The notes below the pieces were generated by a model. It was not told the DNA's origin. It ran no database searches and saw only the letters and a program-made list of their open reading frames with translations. Positions 32,748-41,085 of a DNA stretch of 64,000 nucleotides are shown here, piece after piece; within the stretch, counting starts at the first letter, position 1; the number at the start of each line of letters is the position of its first letter. The stretch is from the NCBI GenBank assembly GCA_020638365.1, contig JACKIQ010000003.1:186001-250000 (forward strand), read 5' to 3'. The translations under genes were made by a program, and so were the position numbers. The DNA comes from Rhodospirillales bacterium. GTDB lineage: Bacteria > Pseudomonadota > Alphaproteobacteria > Micavibrionales > Micavibrionaceae.

Positions 32748-33986
32748 ATGAAAAATACCCACGATTCCTATGGGTTTGTCCTGAAATTTTTGCACTGGAT
32801 AACAGCCCTTATTATCATGGGGCTGTTATTTGCCGGTTTCATTATGGCGGGCATGGCTTTGGGCGAGCCGAAACTCAAAATTTACCTGCTGCATAAATCG
32901 TTCGGCCTTCTCGTTCTGCTTCTTGTGATCGTCCGCGTATTCTGGAGAATTTTTACGCCGAAAGTGAGTCCCTTGGATTCGCATAGGGGTTGGGAGAAAA
33001 TTCTTGCCAAGATAACGCATGTTTTTCTGTATTTTGCGCTCTTTGCCATGCCGCTGTCAGGGTGGATCATGTCTTCTGCGGGCGAGTTTCCAGTGACTTT
33101 TTTCGGTTTGCCTGTTCCTTCTCTGAGCGAGAAAAACCCGACCCTGTTTGATTTTATGCGCGGTTTTCACGCGTTTATGGCGATGGCTCTGATCGGCATT
33201 ATCGGGTTGCATCTAGCGGGAGCACTCAAACACCATGTTATCGACCGGGATCGCACGATGATGCGGATGATGAATTCCAGAAATTACACCTTTACGGGAG
33301 GGCTTGTCGTCGGATTGTTTTTTGCGGCGCTATTGGGCGGGAATGCTTTGCTTGCGATCTCGAAAGAGCTTATCGAACAGGATGAAGCGCGAACCTCAGG
33401 CGCAGTTGAAGCGGGGTCAGTGCCGGAACATGAGAGTGCCGAAGCGAAGGAAAAATATCTACCAAATCAGTGGTTTATTGTGAACGATGAGAGCGTTCTT
33501 GGCTTCGAGGCTATGCAGTACGGGCAGGCTTTTAGCGGGACGTTCGATTTTAGCGGACAGATTATTTTCGATCCGGAAAATCTTGAAGGGAACAGCGTTT
33601 CGATAACCATTGATATTACCAGCATTGATACGGGCAGCAAGGACCGGGACGGGCAGGCGCAATCCTTTGACTGGTTTGATACAGAGCGCTATCCAACGGC
33701 TTTTTTTGAGGCGAAGAGCTTCATTAAAGGGGAGGCGAATCATTACACTGCGAAAGGTAACCTGGTGATTCGCGATGTGCGGATGCCAATCGAGCTTCCC
33801 TTTGAGCTTGCTATCGAACGAAAGGGTGGTCTGCGCGTTGCTCATGTTAAAGCGCAGACCATTCTAATGCGTCTTGATTTCAAAGTGGGGCAGGGGCAGT
33901 GGGAAAGCACGGAAACCATAGGGAACGAGGTAAAAATTTCTCTTACTCTTGTCGCGGGTCAGCATGCGGGACAGGCAGAGGAATGA
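32748..33986 (+). CDS. Cytochrome b561 fused to a C-terminal YceI domain
   Basis: 412 residues. Residues 1-180 form a four-helix cytochrome b561 with haem-ligand histidines (LKFLHWITALIIMG, YLLHKSFGLLVLL, RGFHAFMAMALIGIIGLHLAG). A further helix at about 182-205 leads to the periplasm, a Glu-rich linker follows, then a YceI domain (about 235-400: WFIVNDESVLGFEAMQ, IDTGSKDRDGQAQSFDWFDTERYPT cut across two strands, FEAKSFIKG, LVIRDVRMPIELPFELAI). The membrane part moves electrons with ubiquinol; the YceI part could hold the quinone or a related isoprenoid. Fusions of this kind are known from a number of proteobacteria. Follows the stand-alone YceI gene in one likely operon. Confidence 0.92.
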   Translation: MKNTHDSYGFVLKFLHWITALIIMGLLFAGFIMAGMALGEPKLKIYLLHKSFGLLVLLLVIVRVFWRIFTPKVSPLDSHRGWEKILAKITHVFLYFALFAMPLSGWIMSSAGEFPVTFFGLPVPSLSEKNPTLFDFMRGFHAFMAMALIGIIGLHLAGALKHHVIDRDRTMMRMMNSRNYTFTGGLVVGLFFAALLGGNALLAISKELIEQDEARTSGAVEAGSVPEHESAEAKEKYLPNQWFIVNDESVLGFEAMQYGQAFSGTFDFSGQIIFDPENLEGNSVSITIDITSIDTGSKDRDGQAQSFDWFDTERYPTAFFEAKSFIKGEANHYTAKGNLVIRDVRMPIELPFELAIERKGGLRVAHVKAQTILMRLDFKVGQGQWESTETIGNEVKISLTLVAGQHAGQAEE

Positions 33987-34073
33987 CATTTTTTTTGTTT
34001 TCCGACTTTTCTGAAATTCCAGTATCAATTTTCTTGATTGAATATTTTGTGCTCTTCTTTACAGTAAATTTTC

Positions 34074-34742
34074 ATGAGGACCCTCTTTCATTTCTGGCTT
34101 CATCCTTTTTCCCGAAAGGTCAGGATCGCACTGGCTGAGAAAAATCTTGAGTTCGAACTCAAGGTCGAGAAGATATGGGAACGCAGGACAGAGTTCCTTG
34201 CCATGAACCCGGCCGGGGATGTTCCTGTGATGATTGAGCCGGACGGGACAATTCTTTCGAATTCACAGGTGATCTGCGAGTATCTGGACGAGGTTTATAC
34301 CGAGAACAACCTGATCGGAGACGACCCAGTAGAACGTGCGGAGACACGGCGTCTGGTCAACTGGTTCGACCGGAAGTTTAACAAGGAAGTGACCGACAAT
34401 CTCTTTGGAGAGAGGTTGATGAAGACCTTTTTGAAGCTTGGGGAGCCTCATGGACCCTCGATTAGGGCAGGACGTGCCAACATTTATTATCATCTGGACT
34501 ATATCGGTTTTTTAATTGAGCGCCGGGAATGGCTGGCGGGGAATTTTTTCTCCCTTGCCGATGTTACCGCTGCGGCTCACCTGTCTTCGGTCGATTATAT
34601 CGGTGAAGTGCCTTGGGAGCAGCATCCTTCGGCCTATAAATGGTATAATGCCGTTAAGTCCCGATCCAGTTTTCAACCATTGCTAGAAGAAAGAATGCCT
34701 GGTTTTGAGCCTGTGGCAGAATATGCCCGGACGGGCACCTAA
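34074..34742 (+). CDS. Glutathione S-transferase family protein
   Basis: 222 residues. An N-terminal thioredoxin-like domain (FHFWLHPFSRKVRIALAEK, NPAGDVPVMIEPDGTILSNSQVICEYLDE) is followed by an all-helical C-terminal domain with WLAGNFFSLADVTAAAHLSSVDYIG. The SRK near residue 10 supplies a Ser, the usual active residue in many bacterial GSTs. It is cytosolic; a conjugation or stress role is likely, but the substrate is unknown. The next gene begins 17 bases after it. Confidence 0.9.
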   Translation: MRTLFHFWLHPFSRKVRIALAEKNLEFELKVEKIWERRTEFLAMNPAGDVPVMIEPDGTILSNSQVICEYLDEVYTENNLIGDDPVERAETRRLVNWFDRKFNKEVTDNLFGERLMKTFLKLGEPHGPSIRAGRANIYYHLDYIGFLIERREWLAGNFFSLADVTAAAHLSSVDYIGEVPWEQHPSAYKWYNAVKSRSSFQPLLEERMPGFEPVAEYARTGT

Positions 34743-34759
34743 AGATCAGGGGCGGGTTG

Positions 34760-35698
34760 ATGACAAGTACTTCGAAGGACAGCGGGGACAAGCACTTATT
34801 CTGTTTCGGACACGGTTACTGCTGTGATTATCTCAGTCGTACGCTGGTTTCCGCGGGGGGGTGGCGAATATCCGGAACGACACGCGATCCGGAAAAGAAG
34901 GCAGTTTTGCGCGATAGGGGCGTTCGCCCTTTTACATTCAGCGAGACTCATCCGCTTGCCGACCCGCTCTATATCCTGAGAGATGTCACACATATCCTGA
35001 TCTCTACACCGCCAGGGGAAGAAGGCGACCCGACTTTTCTTGTTCATGCCAAGGAAATCTGCGGGCTTAAGAATATTGAGTGGATCGGGTATCTTTCGAC
35101 TACGGGTGCCTATGGCGATCGCGGAGGAGGCTGGGTTGACGAGACTTCAGAAGTCCGTCCCACGACGATCCGCGGGACACGAAGGGCCAAGGCAGAGGCG
35201 CAGTGGCTTTCCCTCTATAAATCAAAGCATCTTCCCGTTCATATTTTCCGTCTGGCTGGCATTTACGGTCCGGGACGCAGTGCGCTGGATTCCGTGCGGG
35301 CCGGTGTAGCGCGGCGCGTTGATAAGCCCGGACACGCGTTCAGTCGTATCCATGTGGACGATATCGTTCAGGTTCTCATGGCCTCAATCGCCAAGCCTGC
35401 ACCGGGCGAAGTCTATAATCTGTGTGATGACGAGCCTGTTCCCAGCCATGAGGTCATTGATTTTGCCTGTAAGATGCTCGGTTTGCCCTCGCCGCCGCTG
35501 ATTCCTTTTGAAAAGGTTGATCTCGCGCCGATTACGCGCAGTTTTTATGCGGATAACAAGAGGGTCAGAAATGAGAAAATCAAGACTGTTCTCGGGGTCG
35601 AGTTAAAGTACAAAAATTATCGTGAGGGGCTTAAAGCTTGTCTGGCCGAAGAGCAGAATGCGTTCGGCACTTTGCGCGATTACACCCAGCCAATCTGA
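34760..35698 (+). CDS. NAD(P)-dependent epimerase/dehydratase (YeeZ-like SDR)
   Basis: 312 residues of the extended or atypical SDR group. The N-terminal nucleotide loop is FCFGHGYCCDYLSRTL, an unusual GxGxxxxxL with two cysteines. There follow the TTRDPEKKAVLRD strand end, LISTPPGEE, IGYLSTTGAYGDRGGGWVDE, and the LAGIYGPGRSALDSV stretch typical of SDR a48-type proteins such as YeeZ. The usual YxxxK is not clear in a simple form. The start ATG 34760 is preferred over TTG 34757. It lies just after the GST gene. The substrate is not known. Confidence 0.82.
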   Translation: MTSTSKDSGDKHLFCFGHGYCCDYLSRTLVSAGGWRISGTTRDPEKKAVLRDRGVRPFTFSETHPLADPLYILRDVTHILISTPPGEEGDPTFLVHAKEICGLKNIEWIGYLSTTGAYGDRGGGWVDETSEVRPTTIRGTRRAKAEAQWLSLYKSKHLPVHIFRLAGIYGPGRSALDSVRAGVARRVDKPGHAFSRIHVDDIVQVLMASIAKPAPGEVYNLCDDEPVPSHEVIDFACKMLGLPSPPLIPFEKVDLAPITRSFYADNKRVRNEKIKTVLGVELKYKNYREGLKACLAEEQNAFGTLRDYTQPI

Positions 35699-35730
35699 AA
35701 AATATTCTAATATAGCGTTTCGTTACTTTT

Positions 35731-37725
35731 TCAGGATGAAAACTGCATTTTCGCAATTTGCCGAGTCGCGCAATGTTTGCTTGCGTCATAAGGCAGGCGA
35801 ACAGTTACCGAGGTTCCAATATCCACGGTCGATTCGATGTGCATGCTTCCGCCGTGCAGTTCGACGAGTTCCTTGGTTATTGAAAGGCCTAATCCCGTTC
35901 CCTCGAAATCTTTCTTGTAATACGAGGAAACCTGCTCAAAGGGGCGAAGAACGGAGGCGAGCTTGTTTGGAGGGATGCCGATTCCCGTGTCGCTGATTTT
36001 TATCGCGAGATGTTCTTCACGCGGCGCACATTCCATCCAGACCGAACCGCCTTCTTTTGTGAATTTTACCGCGTTAGTCAGAAGGTTGAGGATGATCTGT
36101 TTCAGGGCGCGGGCGTCCGCTACAAGCGTGATGTCCTGCGCCAGATTTTCGGCGATATCCAGATTGATTTTTCCTTCCTCGGCGCGCCCTCTTACCATCT
36201 TGATTGCTGCTTTTATCACATCGTCCACGCGTACGGTGGAGAGGTCCAGGTTGTATTTGCCCGCTTCGATTTTGGACATATCCAGAATATCGCTGATGAG
36301 GTCAAGCAGGTGTTCACCGCTTTCGCGAATGCCCGTGGCGTATTCGGTGTATTTTTTATTTTCGACCGGTCCAAGTAGCTGATGCTCGATCATTTCCGAG
36401 AAGCCGATTATTGCGTTGAGAGGCGTGCGCAGCTCATGGCTCATATTGGCCAGAAAACGGGTCTTTGCGGCATAGGCCTGCTCCGAGGCTTCCTTTGCGG
36501 CGCGCAGCTCACGTTCATAGAGAATGCGCTCGGTCATGTCCTGCAGGATGCCGTACAGGGCCACGGGCTCGCCTTCTTCATTTTTCTCGCAGCGGCCCAC
36601 GCAAAAGATGTAACGTACCTCCCCAGTCGGACACGTGATACGGAACTCCATATCGTAATCGTTCTTTTCGATAATTGCGCGCTGGAACGCCTGAATTACG
36701 CGCGCTATATCCTGGCGGTGAACCATTTCGTTGATACGTTTTAGAGTCGGCTGGAAGTGGTTCGGGTCTACGCCAAAGATATTGTATACTTCATTCGACC
36801 AAGAAATATCGTCACCGCTTATGTCCCAGCGCCAATGGCCCATACGTCCTATCGCTTCGGCGTCAGAAAGTTGTTTTTCCCGTTTGTAGAGATCGTCCTG
36901 CCTGTCTTTAATGTCCGTGATGTCGCGCCCTGCCAAATAAATTTTACCGCGGAAGCTTTTACCTGACCATTCGCACCAGATGGTCTGACCGTCACGGGCA
37001 GTTATGCGGGCTTCGAATTCTGTTGATTCTATTGCATTTCTTTCCAGAGCCCTTTTTAGGCGTACAAGGTGCGTACGAAGGATCTGCCGGTCGTCCGCAG
37101 AAAACATTTCTATAAAGCTCAGCCCGTCAATTTCCGGGGAGCGGTATCCGATCCGGTCAAGGAATGTATTATTCGCGCGCAGAATGTTTCCGCTATGGTC
37201 GAGAACAAGCATGATATCCTGTGTCATCCCCATAAGCAGGAGCAATTCGCTTTGCTGGCGGATCAGGCCGCTTGCCGTGCTTTCTGTTTCTTTCTCGCCA
37301 GTAGTGATAACCCTGTTGATGCGGCTCAGCATTTCGCCTGCATCTTCGGGCGAGATTTTATGTCGCGACTTGTCCAACTGCGAGGCTACGAGATAACGCC
37401 GTTGATCGGGCGTTTCGAGCCAGTCCAGCTGAAACCTTACGGTAGAGCCATCCGCCCTTATTTTCAGTGAATGCGCGCCTGATTTGAGGGTTTTTGCGTC
37501 CGGAAATGTTTCGCCGTTTTCATCCTCGAACAGGAATATTTCGTGAATAGTGGATGTACGCGTGTTCTGGCCTTCAGCTTTTTGAAGGCCGACGAGATCG
37601 TAAAATGTTGAGGTGGCAAAGACGATATCACCGGTTTCCGAAAACGCACACCGTGCGGTTTCCTTGTTGCTTTTCTGCAGAACCAGACCCTGAGGGGTTT
37701 CATTGCTTTGCTTGGCAGTGGACAT
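35731..37725 (-). CDS. Multi-PAS soluble sensor histidine kinase
   Basis: About 664 residues (680 if the TTG at 37773 is used). No membrane segment is seen. At least three PAS-type domains are present: an N-terminal one (CAFSETGDIVFATSTFYDLVG), one around 180-295 (DIMLVLDHSGNILRANNTFLD), and one around 310-420 (IFGVDPNHFQPTLKRINEM, with a PAC-like end). The transmitter has the H-box FLANMSHELRTPLNAIIGF and ATPase boxes LLTNAVKFTKEGG, DTGIGIPPNK and GTGLGLSITKELVELHGG. No receiver domain or adjacent response regulator is present, so the partner lies elsewhere. It runs opposite to the SDR gene. Confidence 0.92.
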   Translation of the reverse strand: MSTAKQSNETPQGLVLQKSNKETARCAFSETGDIVFATSTFYDLVGLQKAEGQNTRTSTIHEIFLFEDENGETFPDAKTLKSGAHSLKIRADGSTVRFQLDWLETPDQRRYLVASQLDKSRHKISPEDAGEMLSRINRVITTGEKETESTASGLIRQQSELLLLMGMTQDIMLVLDHSGNILRANNTFLDRIGYRSPEIDGLSFIEMFSADDRQILRTHLVRLKRALERNAIESTEFEARITARDGQTIWCEWSGKSFRGKIYLAGRDITDIKDRQDDLYKREKQLSDAEAIGRMGHWRWDISGDDISWSNEVYNIFGVDPNHFQPTLKRINEMVHRQDIARVIQAFQRAIIEKNDYDMEFRITCPTGEVRYIFCVGRCEKNEEGEPVALYGILQDMTERILYERELRAAKEASEQAYAAKTRFLANMSHELRTPLNAIIGFSEMIEHQLLGPVENKKYTEYATGIRESGEHLLDLISDILDMSKIEAGKYNLDLSTVRVDDVIKAAIKMVRGRAEEGKINLDIAENLAQDITLVADARALKQIILNLLTNAVKFTKEGGSVWMECAPREEHLAIKISDTGIGIPPNKLASVLRPFEQVSSYYKKDFEGTGLGLSITKELVELHGGSMHIESTVDIGTSVTVRLPYDASKHCATRQIAKMQFSS

Positions 37726-37879
37726 AGGCGTTAAGAGGTTTTGCGGTGCGTTGTGGTCGAAATTTTCAGGCAAGTCAAAAGAGAGGTCAGAATCAGGATC
37801 ATTCTGACTTTTCGAGTCTAATGTAAAAGCGACGAAGGAGGCAAGAGTCCTATGTAAATTGCCTGTGAGTAGTCCTCAT

Positions 37880-37921
37880 AAAAAAAACCGGAACGGGTTG
37901 AACCCGATCCCGGTTTTTTTT
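37880..37921 (-). terminator. Bidirectional factor-independent terminator
   Basis: A near-palindrome, A-run then CCGGAACGGG, a TTGAA loop, CCCGATCCCGG, then T8. Stem of about 10 bp with one bulge and A- and T-tracts on the two sides. It lies just past the stop of the redoxin gene on the minus strand and would shield the kinase gene downstream from read-through. Confidence 0.85.
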
Positions 37922-37933
37922 GATGGGATTTAT

Positions 37934-38566
37934 TTAGTTGGTCGTCTTGTACTTAACGCCGCATCCATAAGCCGGGGTAGAGGGGGTGGAGACCTCTTTT
38001 CCGGCGCTCAGTTCATCAAGAGCGGCAAGGACGTAGTTTTTTGCGCCTTCGACGCTGGCCGGGTCTGCGTCAGGCTTGTCGTCGATTGCGCCCGCGTAGG
38101 CGAGGACGCCTTCCTTATTGATGACGAACATGTGAGGAGTCGTTTTAGCGCCATATTCGCGGCCTATATCGCCGCTTTCATCCAGAATGCGGTGGGTGGC
38201 GTGTGTTCCGGCTTCTTGCTCTATTCTTACGGCTTCTTCCGGCGTTACATTGCCTTGCATCCCGGGAGCGGAGGAGTTAATCGAGATCCAGATGGCGCCA
38301 CCATCGGTGGCTTTTTTCTGGGCGGCCTGCATGTTTCCTGATTTGTAGTGCTTCACGACGAACGGGCATTCCTGATTTGTCCATTCGAGGACAACATCCT
38401 TGCCTTTCAGGTCGCTCAGCTTCACTTCGTTACCCTTGATGTCAGTCGCACTGAAATCCGGGGCAGGCCTGCCCACTTCGGCAGCAGCGAGCGCCGGAAC
38501 TGCGCCTATTGCGAAGGGCACAAAGGCCAAAGCCATGATGAATTTTTTCGGGGATTTGAACAGCAT
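37934..38566 (-). CDS. Exported thioredoxin-fold redoxin (AhpC/TSA-like)
   Basis: 210 residues. A signal peptide (MLFKSPKKFIMALAFVPF, cleavage near ALAAAEV) is followed by a thioredoxin fold: GRPAPDFSATDIKGNEVKLSDLKGKDVVLEW, the reactive Cys in NQECPFVVKHY, and the cis-Pro in KTTPHMFVI. An unusual end, YGCGVKYKTTN, adds a second cysteine. AAGGAG eight bases before the ATG fixes the start. It lies just downstream of the DsbD-type reductase gene on the same strand, which could feed it electrons in the periplasm. Peroxidase versus thiol-transfer activity is not clear. Confidence 0.88.
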   Translation of the reverse strand: MLFKSPKKFIMALAFVPFAIGAVPALAAAEVGRPAPDFSATDIKGNEVKLSDLKGKDVVLEWTNQECPFVVKHYKSGNMQAAQKKATDGGAIWISINSSAPGMQGNVTPEEAVRIEQEAGTHATHRILDESGDIGREYGAKTTPHMFVINKEGVLAYAGAIDDKPDADPASVEGAKNYVLAALDELSAGKEVSTPSTPAYGCGVKYKTTN

Positions 38567-38711
38567 TTGCGTATTCTCCTTAGAATGCTTTTGGTTGAGA
38601 AACTTAAGGGCTATTCGTTCAGATCATGCCGAATGTTACAAGTCTTTTCAAAAAGGATCGGGTTTGTCAGACTATTTTCTATGAAAGAGCGCGCTGAAAG
38701 AGCGCACTTTT

Positions 38712-40883
38712 TTATTTGTTTACCGCCGCATGGATAATTCCGGGCGTCAGTATCTGTGGCAGAAGGACGGGATCCGGGCGTTTTCCGGATTCGTCGGGTG
38801 CGCCGTAAAAGATATAGACGGGAACGCCCGAGCGCCCAAACTCTTCAAGATAGGCCGTGATTTCCTTGTCGTAATTCGTCCAGTCGCCGATCAGATATTC
38901 GATATTGTTGTCTTTGAAGGTTTTTCGCGTGGATTCTATGTTAATGGCCAGCCTGTGATTGACCTTGCAGGTAATACACCACGCGGCCGTCATTTCCACG
39001 AAGACCGGGTTTTTACTTTCCAGGGCCAGAGCCAATTTTACAGGGGAATAGGACTCGCCAAACGATTCAGACGAAGCGTAGCTGTTACCCGCGGGTGGGA
39101 TTTCTGCCACGGCGTAGAGCGACATGACGGGCAGCAAGAGGCAAACCAACAGGGGCGTGCGAGCCAGTATACCGCAGTTACACAAGGGTTTCCTGAAGTG
39201 GGTGAGCCAGACCGCCATGGCCAGAAAGAGCATGCCGAGAAGCGTCATGAAGACACCCTCCGGGCCGCTCTGCTGGGCAAGGATGCTGACCAGCCAGATC
39301 GAGAAGGCGAACATCGGGAAGGCCAGAAACTGTTTAAAGGTTTTCATCCAGGCGCCGGGGCGGGGCAGCCATTTTTGCGCAGCCGGGATGTAACACAGCA
39401 GGAGGTAGGGAAAAGCCAGCCCAAAGCCCAATGCGATGAAAATGCTCAAGGCTACTCCTGCGTTTTGTACGAGGGCGTACCCCAGAGCGGCAGCCATGAA
39501 AGGCGCCATGCAGGGCGTGGCGACCACAGTCGCCAATACGCCTGTGAAGAAAGATCCTGCCATGGAATGTTTGTCTGCGAGGCTGCTGCCGATATTTCCC
39601 AGATTCGTTCGAATCTCGAAGAAGCCCATGAGGTTCAGTCCGACAAGGAACAAGACGTATGCAAGTCCGGCCACGACAACAGGGTTTTGCAGTTGGAAGC
39701 CCCATCCTACCGCGGAGCCGGCCGTTTTCAGGAAAACCAGAAGCATTCCCACTACTATAAAGCTTGCGATTACCCCGGCGGTATAGGCGAGGCCGTGGGC
39801 GCGGGCTTCTGCTTTTTCCTTGCCGGAGAGCTTGGCAAGGCTCAGGGCCTTCATGGAGATGACCGGAAAGACGCATGGCATCAGGTTGAGAATCAGTCCG
39901 CCCAGAAAAGCAAAGAGCAGGGCCATTGAGAATGATGTCAGTTCGGGCTTGTGTTTTTGCACCTTAGCCGGTCCTGCGTTTTCCGTTTCCGGACTGACAG
40001 GCGATGTGTCCGCCGGGCCTGCTACAGGAACGGATGATGTCCCGTTTTGACCCGGTTTAGCGGTGATCGCATATCCAGTGTAGGTTCCCTGACTGTCCGT
40101 CCATGTCAGCAGGCCCTCAAGGACTTCTAACTCTGCGATATCGGTGTCGGAGCGTTCCTGACTGATAACCAGAGTCCCGTCAGTTTCAAAGGCTTGTTCA
40201 GGTTTTGGAAAATGGTTGATTACGCCCCATTCCGCGGGGAAAAACTCTGCTGTTTCGAGCTGTACGTTTTTAAGTTTTTCGGGCGTTTCAGGTTTAAAGC
40301 GGGTGATGAGCCTGTTGTTCTCTTCCGTGAATGTGGTCGTGCCGGACAAGGGTTGAGGGATATGAGCGGCGGCTTTTTCGATTATGGCCGTATTATCAGC
40401 CGGTTCTCCGATTCCCGTGTTCAGCGTCAGCCGGAGTTGCGCGGTTTCAGGAATACAGACATCCTTACAGACCAGCATATCAACGGTCGCTTCAAGGTCG
40501 ATCGGCCCTTCCGGTAGGGTTTCCGGCGCTTTCAGGTTCTGGAGCAGGATGACCGTATCCTTGTACCCGTAATTAGCCAGCGGCTCGACGAGGATTTTTT
40601 CCGGCAGCGGCCATCGAATTTCTTCGATTTCGAACCCCTCGGGCAGGGTCCAGGTGTTCTTAATCGGGATACCGGAATCACCCGGGTTCTTCCAGTACAG
40701 GTGCCATTCAGGATAGATCGTGTATTCAATGGCCAGATCAAGGTTTTCTCCGGGCTTTATCGTTTCCGTTTGAGGGATAACCCTTACGTCAACGTAGTGA
40801 TCTGGCTCCGTCTGCTGAGCCGAAGTTCTTGCAGAGGGGAGCATGAAGGCCAGCAGAGTCACAAGGAACGCTGCCTTTTTCAT
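38712..40883 (-). CDS. dsbD: DsbD/ScsB-type thiol-disulfide reductase
   Basis: About 723 residues. A signal peptide (MKKAAFLVTLLAFMLPS, cleavage near TSAQQ) precedes a long periplasmic domain of beta-rich type (DHYVDVRVIPQTETIKPGENLD to about 300) with a CKDVCIPETA cysteine pair. An eight-helix membrane domain has the cysteine motifs NLMPCVFPVISMKALSLAK and VVATPCMAPFMAAALG, and a C-terminal thioredoxin domain has WCITC. It carries electrons from cytosolic thioredoxin to periplasmic thiols. The longer frame opening at 41003 is not supported; ATGs at 40919 and 40883 are the candidates and 40883 gives the clean signal peptide. The ScsB branch fits the size better than classic DsbD. Confidence 0.9.
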   Translation of the reverse strand: MKKAAFLVTLLAFMLPSARTSAQQTEPDHYVDVRVIPQTETIKPGENLDLAIEYTIYPEWHLYWKNPGDSGIPIKNTWTLPEGFEIEEIRWPLPEKILVEPLANYGYKDTVILLQNLKAPETLPEGPIDLEATVDMLVCKDVCIPETAQLRLTLNTGIGEPADNTAIIEKAAAHIPQPLSGTTTFTEENNRLITRFKPETPEKLKNVQLETAEFFPAEWGVINHFPKPEQAFETDGTLVISQERSDTDIAELEVLEGLLTWTDSQGTYTGYAITAKPGQNGTSSVPVAGPADTSPVSPETENAGPAKVQKHKPELTSFSMALLFAFLGGLILNLMPCVFPVISMKALSLAKLSGKEKAEARAHGLAYTAGVIASFIVVGMLLVFLKTAGSAVGWGFQLQNPVVVAGLAYVLFLVGLNLMGFFEIRTNLGNIGSSLADKHSMAGSFFTGVLATVVATPCMAPFMAAALGYALVQNAGVALSIFIALGFGLAFPYLLLCYIPAAQKWLPRPGAWMKTFKQFLAFPMFAFSIWLVSILAQQSGPEGVFMTLLGMLFLAMAVWLTHFRKPLCNCGILARTPLLVCLLLPVMSLYAVAEIPPAGNSYASSESFGESYSPVKLALALESKNPVFVEMTAAWCITCKVNHRLAINIESTRKTFKDNNIEYLIGDWTNYDKEITAYLEEFGRSGVPVYIFYGAPDESGKRPDPVLLPQILTPGIIHAAVNK

Positions 40884-41085
40884 TGATTTTTGGAGTCGAC
40901 GGGTTTCGCTGTTTTTCATGCTTATGCTGCTGGTTAATTCACAGTCCGGAACTTTTAATACATACAGAACTCTATTCGCTAAGTCTTGACCAACTGTTAC
41001 CAACTGTTAGAAAATCCCCGTTGCGAATGTTTTTACCATGTTTTAAGCCTAAACCGAATTTGTTAATTTTTTCAGGATTGTCTCG

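Noticed and set aside
38681..38715. Hairpin GCGCT/AGCGC with a T-run on the plus strand
   Set aside because: The stem has only five pairs and no plus-strand gene ends there; on the minus strand no T-run follows.
38730..39929. 399-codon plus-strand frame opposite dsbD
   Set aside because: The minus strand encodes clear DsbD motifs; the opposite frame has no recognisable feature.
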